Shown here: piece after piece, positions 14,349-16,734 of the stretch
How the letters are laid out: each line of letters begins with the position of its first letter
Position numbering within the stretch: the stretch's first letter is position 1
From: Devosiaceae bacterium
GTDB taxonomy: Bacteria > Pseudomonadota > Alphaproteobacteria > Rhizobiales > Devosiaceae
Assembly: GCA_021648585.1 (NCBI GenBank)
Contig: JAKISM010000034.1
Location: 1-16,734, forward strand
Direction of reading: 5' to 3'
Length of the DNA: 16,734 nt
Notes under the pieces: generated by a model
Seen by the model: only the letters and a program-made list of their open reading frames with translations
Database searches by the model: none
Told to the model about the DNA's origin: nothing
Made by a program: the position numbers and the translations under genes

Positions 14349-15764
14349 ATGCGTTATCCTAGAAATATGCTCGGCTATGGCGAAAACAAGCCAAAAGTTA
14401 ATTGGCCTAATGGGGCAAATATTGCAGTGCAATTTGTGCTAAATTATGAAGAAGGCGCAGAGAGCAATATTTTACATAATGATAAAGCCTCAGAAAGGTT
14501 CTTATCTGAAATAATTGGCGCTAAAGCTTGGAAAAAGCAGCGCCACTGGAATATGGAAAGCATATATGAATATGGCGCAAGGGCTGGCTTTTGGCGTTTG
14601 CATGATTTATTTGTCAGTGAGGATATTCCTATTACGGTTTTTGGCGTGGCAAATGCTCTTTTGCGCTCCCCCCATCAAACCGAGGCAATGATAAAAGCTG
14701 GTTGGGAAATAGCTAGCCATGGGCTAAAATGGATAGATTATAAAGATTATAGCGCCAATGACGAGCGAGATGATTTGCACGAGGCAATTCGATTACATAA
14801 AGGAGCAACAGGAAAGCGCCCAAAAGGCTTTTATCTTGGGCGCTGCTCAATAAACACACTAGATTTAGCAACAGAAGAAGACGGCTTCACTTATTTAAGC
14901 GATGCCTATGACGATGATTTACCCTATTGGCGTGAACATTGGCGAGATGCGCAACTAATAATTCCCTACACTCTTGATTGCAATGATATGCGGTTTGCAA
15001 CTGCTAATGGTTTTAATAATTCTGATCAGTTTCTAACCTATCTAAAAGATAGTTTTGATGTCCTATATCAAGAGGGAGAAAATGGCTCACCAAAAATGAT
15101 GTCTATTGGCCTACATAATCGAATTGTTGGACGAGCTGGACGCACAAAGGCGCTTAAAGAATTTATCAAATATATCAAAAGCCATGACAAAGTTTGGATT
15201 GCCAAACGCATTGATATTGCCGAACATTGGATTGAACATCACCCTTTTGAAAGGCTAAATATCAAACCATCAAAACTAGCGAAAGATGATTTTTTAAGTC
15301 TGTTTGGTGGAATTTATGAAAGTTCCGAATGGGTAGCTGAGCGAACATTTGAAAGCGAACTTGCACCAGCCAATGATAATGCGCTTGGGCTTGGTTTTGC
15401 TTTAAAAATGCAATTTCGCCTAGCGAGCGAAGAGGAAAGATTAGAGGTTTTAAGAGCGCACCCAGACCTAGCAGGCAAATTAGCACTTGCTAACAAACTA
15501 ACAAAACACAGCACAAAGGAACAAGCAAGCGCAGGTCTTGATAATTTAAGCGAGCAAGAGCTTGAACAATTTATGGCGCTCAATACTGCCTACACAGAAA
15601 AGTTTGGCTTTCCCTTTATCATTGCGGTTAAAGATTATGACAAAAAAAGCATTTTGCAAAATTTTGAAGAAAGATTAGAAAATAATATAGAACAAGAATT
15701 TGCAAGCGCTTGCAAACAAGTTGAGCGCATTGCACAATTACGCTTAAATGAGATATTAAAATAA
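14349..15764 (+). CDS. puuE-uraD: Bifunctional fusion: allantoinase (PuuE) plus OHCU decarboxylase (UraD)
   Basis: Two consecutive cytoplasmic enzymes in one 471-residue chain. Residues 1 to about 300 are PuuE, the polysaccharide-deacetylase-fold allantoinase that opens allantoin to allantoate. They show RYPRNMLGYG, VQFVLNYEEGAE, IASHGLKWIDY, SDAYDDDLPYW and DCNDMRFA. Residues from about 312 to 471 are UraD, which decarboxylates OHCU to (S)-allantoin, with FGGIYESSEWVAE, catalytic His371 in AHPDLAG, Glu391 in HSTKEQASAGL, KFGFPFI and Arg465 in ERIAQLRL. The His, Glu and Arg of that family are all present, so both halves look active. UraD acts before PuuE, the reverse of their order in the chain. 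The start is set at 14349, six bases after GGAG; an in-frame ATG at 14337 overlaps that ribosome binding site and would add MEYL, which is less likely. The stop overlaps the next ATG (TAATG). Confidence 0.95.
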   Translation: MRYPRNMLGYGENKPKVNWPNGANIAVQFVLNYEEGAESNILHNDKASERFLSEIIGAKAWKKQRHWNMESIYEYGARAGFWRLHDLFVSEDIPITVFGVANALLRSPHQTEAMIKAGWEIASHGLKWIDYKDYSANDERDDLHEAIRLHKGATGKRPKGFYLGRCSINTLDLATEEDGFTYLSDAYDDDLPYWREHWRDAQLIIPYTLDCNDMRFATANGFNNSDQFLTYLKDSFDVLYQEGENGSPKMMSIGLHNRIVGRAGRTKALKEFIKYIKSHDKVWIAKRIDIAEHWIEHHPFERLNIKPSKLAKDDFLSLFGGIYESSEWVAERTFESELAPANDNALGLGFALKMQFRLASEEERLEVLRAHPDLAGKLALANKLTKHSTKEQASAGLDNLSEQELEQFMALNTAYTEKFGFPFIIAVKDYDKKSILQNFEERLENNIEQEFASACKQVERIAQLRLNEILK

Positions 15765-16582
15765 TGAGTAAATATTTTACCCCAAATGGCGGGCTTTATC
15801 CGCAAAGTAGAATTGCCAATGATAAAGCAGTTTTTAATGAAGCATATGTGCTTATCCCACAAAGTGTTATGTCAGACATTGTAACCTCGCAATTTCCATT
15901 TTGGCAAAAAACTAGGGCTTGGATCCTAGCTCGTCCCCTATCTGGATTTGCTGAAACTTTTAGCCAATATATTATGGAAATTGCGCCAAATGGCGGATCA
16001 GATAATCCTGAACCAGATAAAAAAGCACAAGGAATTTTATTTGTAACTTCTGGAGAACTTACGCTTATTCTTGATGGGAAAACTCATAAGATGTTAGAGG
16101 GTGGTTATGCCTATATTGCACCCAAAAGCCAATGGAGCGTGAAAAATAATAGCGAAAAAAATGTAAGCTTTCACTGGATTAGGAAAAAATATCAAAAAAT
16201 AAAGGGTCTAAAAACCCCAAAATCTTTTGTAACAAATGAACAAGATATCGCCCCGATAGCCATGCCCAAAACCAACAATAAATGGACAACAAAACGCTTT
16301 GTTGACCCAAATGATATCAGTCATGATTGCCATGTTAATATTGTTTCTCTTGAGCCAGAAGCGCAAATCCCCTTTGCCGAAACTCATGTTATGGAACATG
16401 GGCTTTTTGTACTTCAGGGCAGCGCAAAATATCGCCTAAATGAAGATTGGATAGATGTTGAACCGGGGGATTATATGTGGCTACGTGCCTTTTGTCCGCA
16501 AGCGTGCATTGCAACTGGCTCAACGCAATTTCGCTATTTACTATATAAAGATGTAAATCGACATCCAGCTTTAACTATATGA
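15764..16582 (+). CDS. allE: (S)-ureidoglycine aminohydrolase, bicupin
   Basis: Releases ammonia from (S)-ureidoglycine to give (S)-ureidoglycolate, protecting the stereochemistry needed by the next enzyme. The 272-residue protein is a two-cupin enzyme of normal length opening YFTPNGGLYPQSR. The first cupin covers roughly residues 60-140 (FVTSGELTLILDGKTHKMLEGGY) and the second 185-265. The manganese ligands are in the second cupin: Glu206, His208 and His212 in ETHVMEHG, and Gln246 in FCPQAC. These spacings (2, 4, 34) equal those I recall for the Arabidopsis enzyme (Glu235, His237, His241, Gln275). The start codon overlaps the preceding stop by one base and has only a weak ribosome binding site, so coupling is likely. 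Its substrate requires an allantoate amidohydrolase, whose gene is not visible here. The gene is also called ylbA or uglyAH. Confidence 0.95.
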   Translation: MSKYFTPNGGLYPQSRIANDKAVFNEAYVLIPQSVMSDIVTSQFPFWQKTRAWILARPLSGFAETFSQYIMEIAPNGGSDNPEPDKKAQGILFVTSGELTLILDGKTHKMLEGGYAYIAPKSQWSVKNNSEKNVSFHWIRKKYQKIKGLKTPKSFVTNEQDIAPIAMPKTNNKWTTKRFVDPNDISHDCHVNIVSLEPEAQIPFAETHVMEHGLFVLQGSAKYRLNEDWIDVEPGDYMWLRAFCPQACIATGSTQFRYLLYKDVNRHPALTI

Positions 16583-16734
16583 AAAATAAGATGAAAAACA
16601 TTAAAATAGAATCACTTTCTCAACAAGCTTTTGCCCCTTATGGGGAGGTTATTGAAATAACAAAACATTCAGATTTCATAGCAATAAATAAGGGTACAAC
16701 AAAACGCTTTCATGATTTAGCTAACGTTCAAATA
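16579..16734 (+). CDS. allA: Ureidoglycolate lyase, N-terminal 52 codons (gene runs off the right edge)
   Basis: Ureidoglycolate lyase splits (S)-ureidoglycolate into glyoxylate and urea, the last step before malate synthase. The frame is open to the window edge and reads IKIESLSQQAFAPYGEVIE, then FIAINKGTTKRFHDLANVQI. This matches the AllA N-terminus (L-x-P-L-S-x-x-A-F-x-x-Y-G-x-V-I-E, then I-N-x-G, R-x-H-D-L-A). About two-thirds of the protein is missing. Two in-frame starts are possible: 16579, overlapping the allE stop as ATGA, and 16591, four codons later. Neither has a clear ribosome binding site; the first is used here because overlapping starts are the rule in this cluster. Urea is released, so a urease or urea exporter may exist elsewhere. 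Confidence 0.9.
   Translation, partial: MKNKMKNIKIESLSQQAFAPYGEVIEITKHSDFIAINKGTTKRFHDLANVQI

Noticed and set aside
15262..15583. Overlapping minus-strand frames of 74 and 89 codons
   Set aside because: Both are antisense to the UraD half of the fusion, which has clear catalytic motifs there.

Overview
The window is an AT-rich stretch (GC judged by eye at well under half) holding a near-complete pathway for importing purines and degrading them to glyoxylate, ending in malate synthase G. Gene content suggests a Gram-negative, aerobic proteobacterium, most likely a low-GC alphaproteobacterium. The pointers are a membrane-bound cytochrome-c-linked urate hydroxylase (PuuD), a two-subunit molybdenum xanthine dehydrogenase with XdhC, a Tat-type signal peptide on a BMP-family binding protein, and short palindromic extragenic repeats. 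Taxonomy is inference only; there is no rRNA or other marker in the window.

Layout. From a divergent control region (14186-14348) two gene sets run outwards. Leftward (minus strand) come uraH, xdhA, xdhB and xdhC, packed with overlaps or a 22-base gap. Next is a four-gene BMP-type ABC importer (ATPase, two permeases, binding protein). The importer genes are interrupted once, at 7550-7714, by REP-like palindromes. A 359-base spacer (4068-4426) follows, holding a pair of inverted palindromic repeats, a possible terminator and a doubtful 34-codon ORF. Beyond it lie puuD, guaD and the first 507 codons of glcB, which runs off the left edge. Rightward (plus strand) come a puuE-uraD fusion, the ureidoglycine aminohydrolase gene and the start of allA, which runs off the right edge.

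How the genes work together. The importer probably brings in a purine base or nucleoside. GuaD deaminates guanine to xanthine. XdhAB, matured by XdhC, oxidises xanthine to urate. PuuD oxidises urate to 5-hydroxyisourate and probably passes electrons to its own c-type heme. UraH hydrolyses this to OHCU, the UraD domain of the fusion makes (S)-allantoin, and the PuuE domain opens it to allantoate. The aminohydrolase and AllA carry ureidoglycine to glyoxylate and urea, and GlcB condenses glyoxylate with acetyl-CoA to malate. The one step not seen is allantoate to ureidoglycine (AllC-type amidohydrolase); it may lie beyond the right edge. No transcription factor gene is present. No RNA gene, insertion sequence or CRISPR array was seen.

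The most noteworthy items are: the fusion carrying two consecutive enzymes in reverse order; two 27-base palindromic repeats that differ only by two compensated base pairs; palindromes that abut the ribosome binding site of an ABC permease; and a perfect 16-base palindrome in the divergent control region. I see no clearly undescribed biological system; the cluster is a well-organised version of known purine catabolism.
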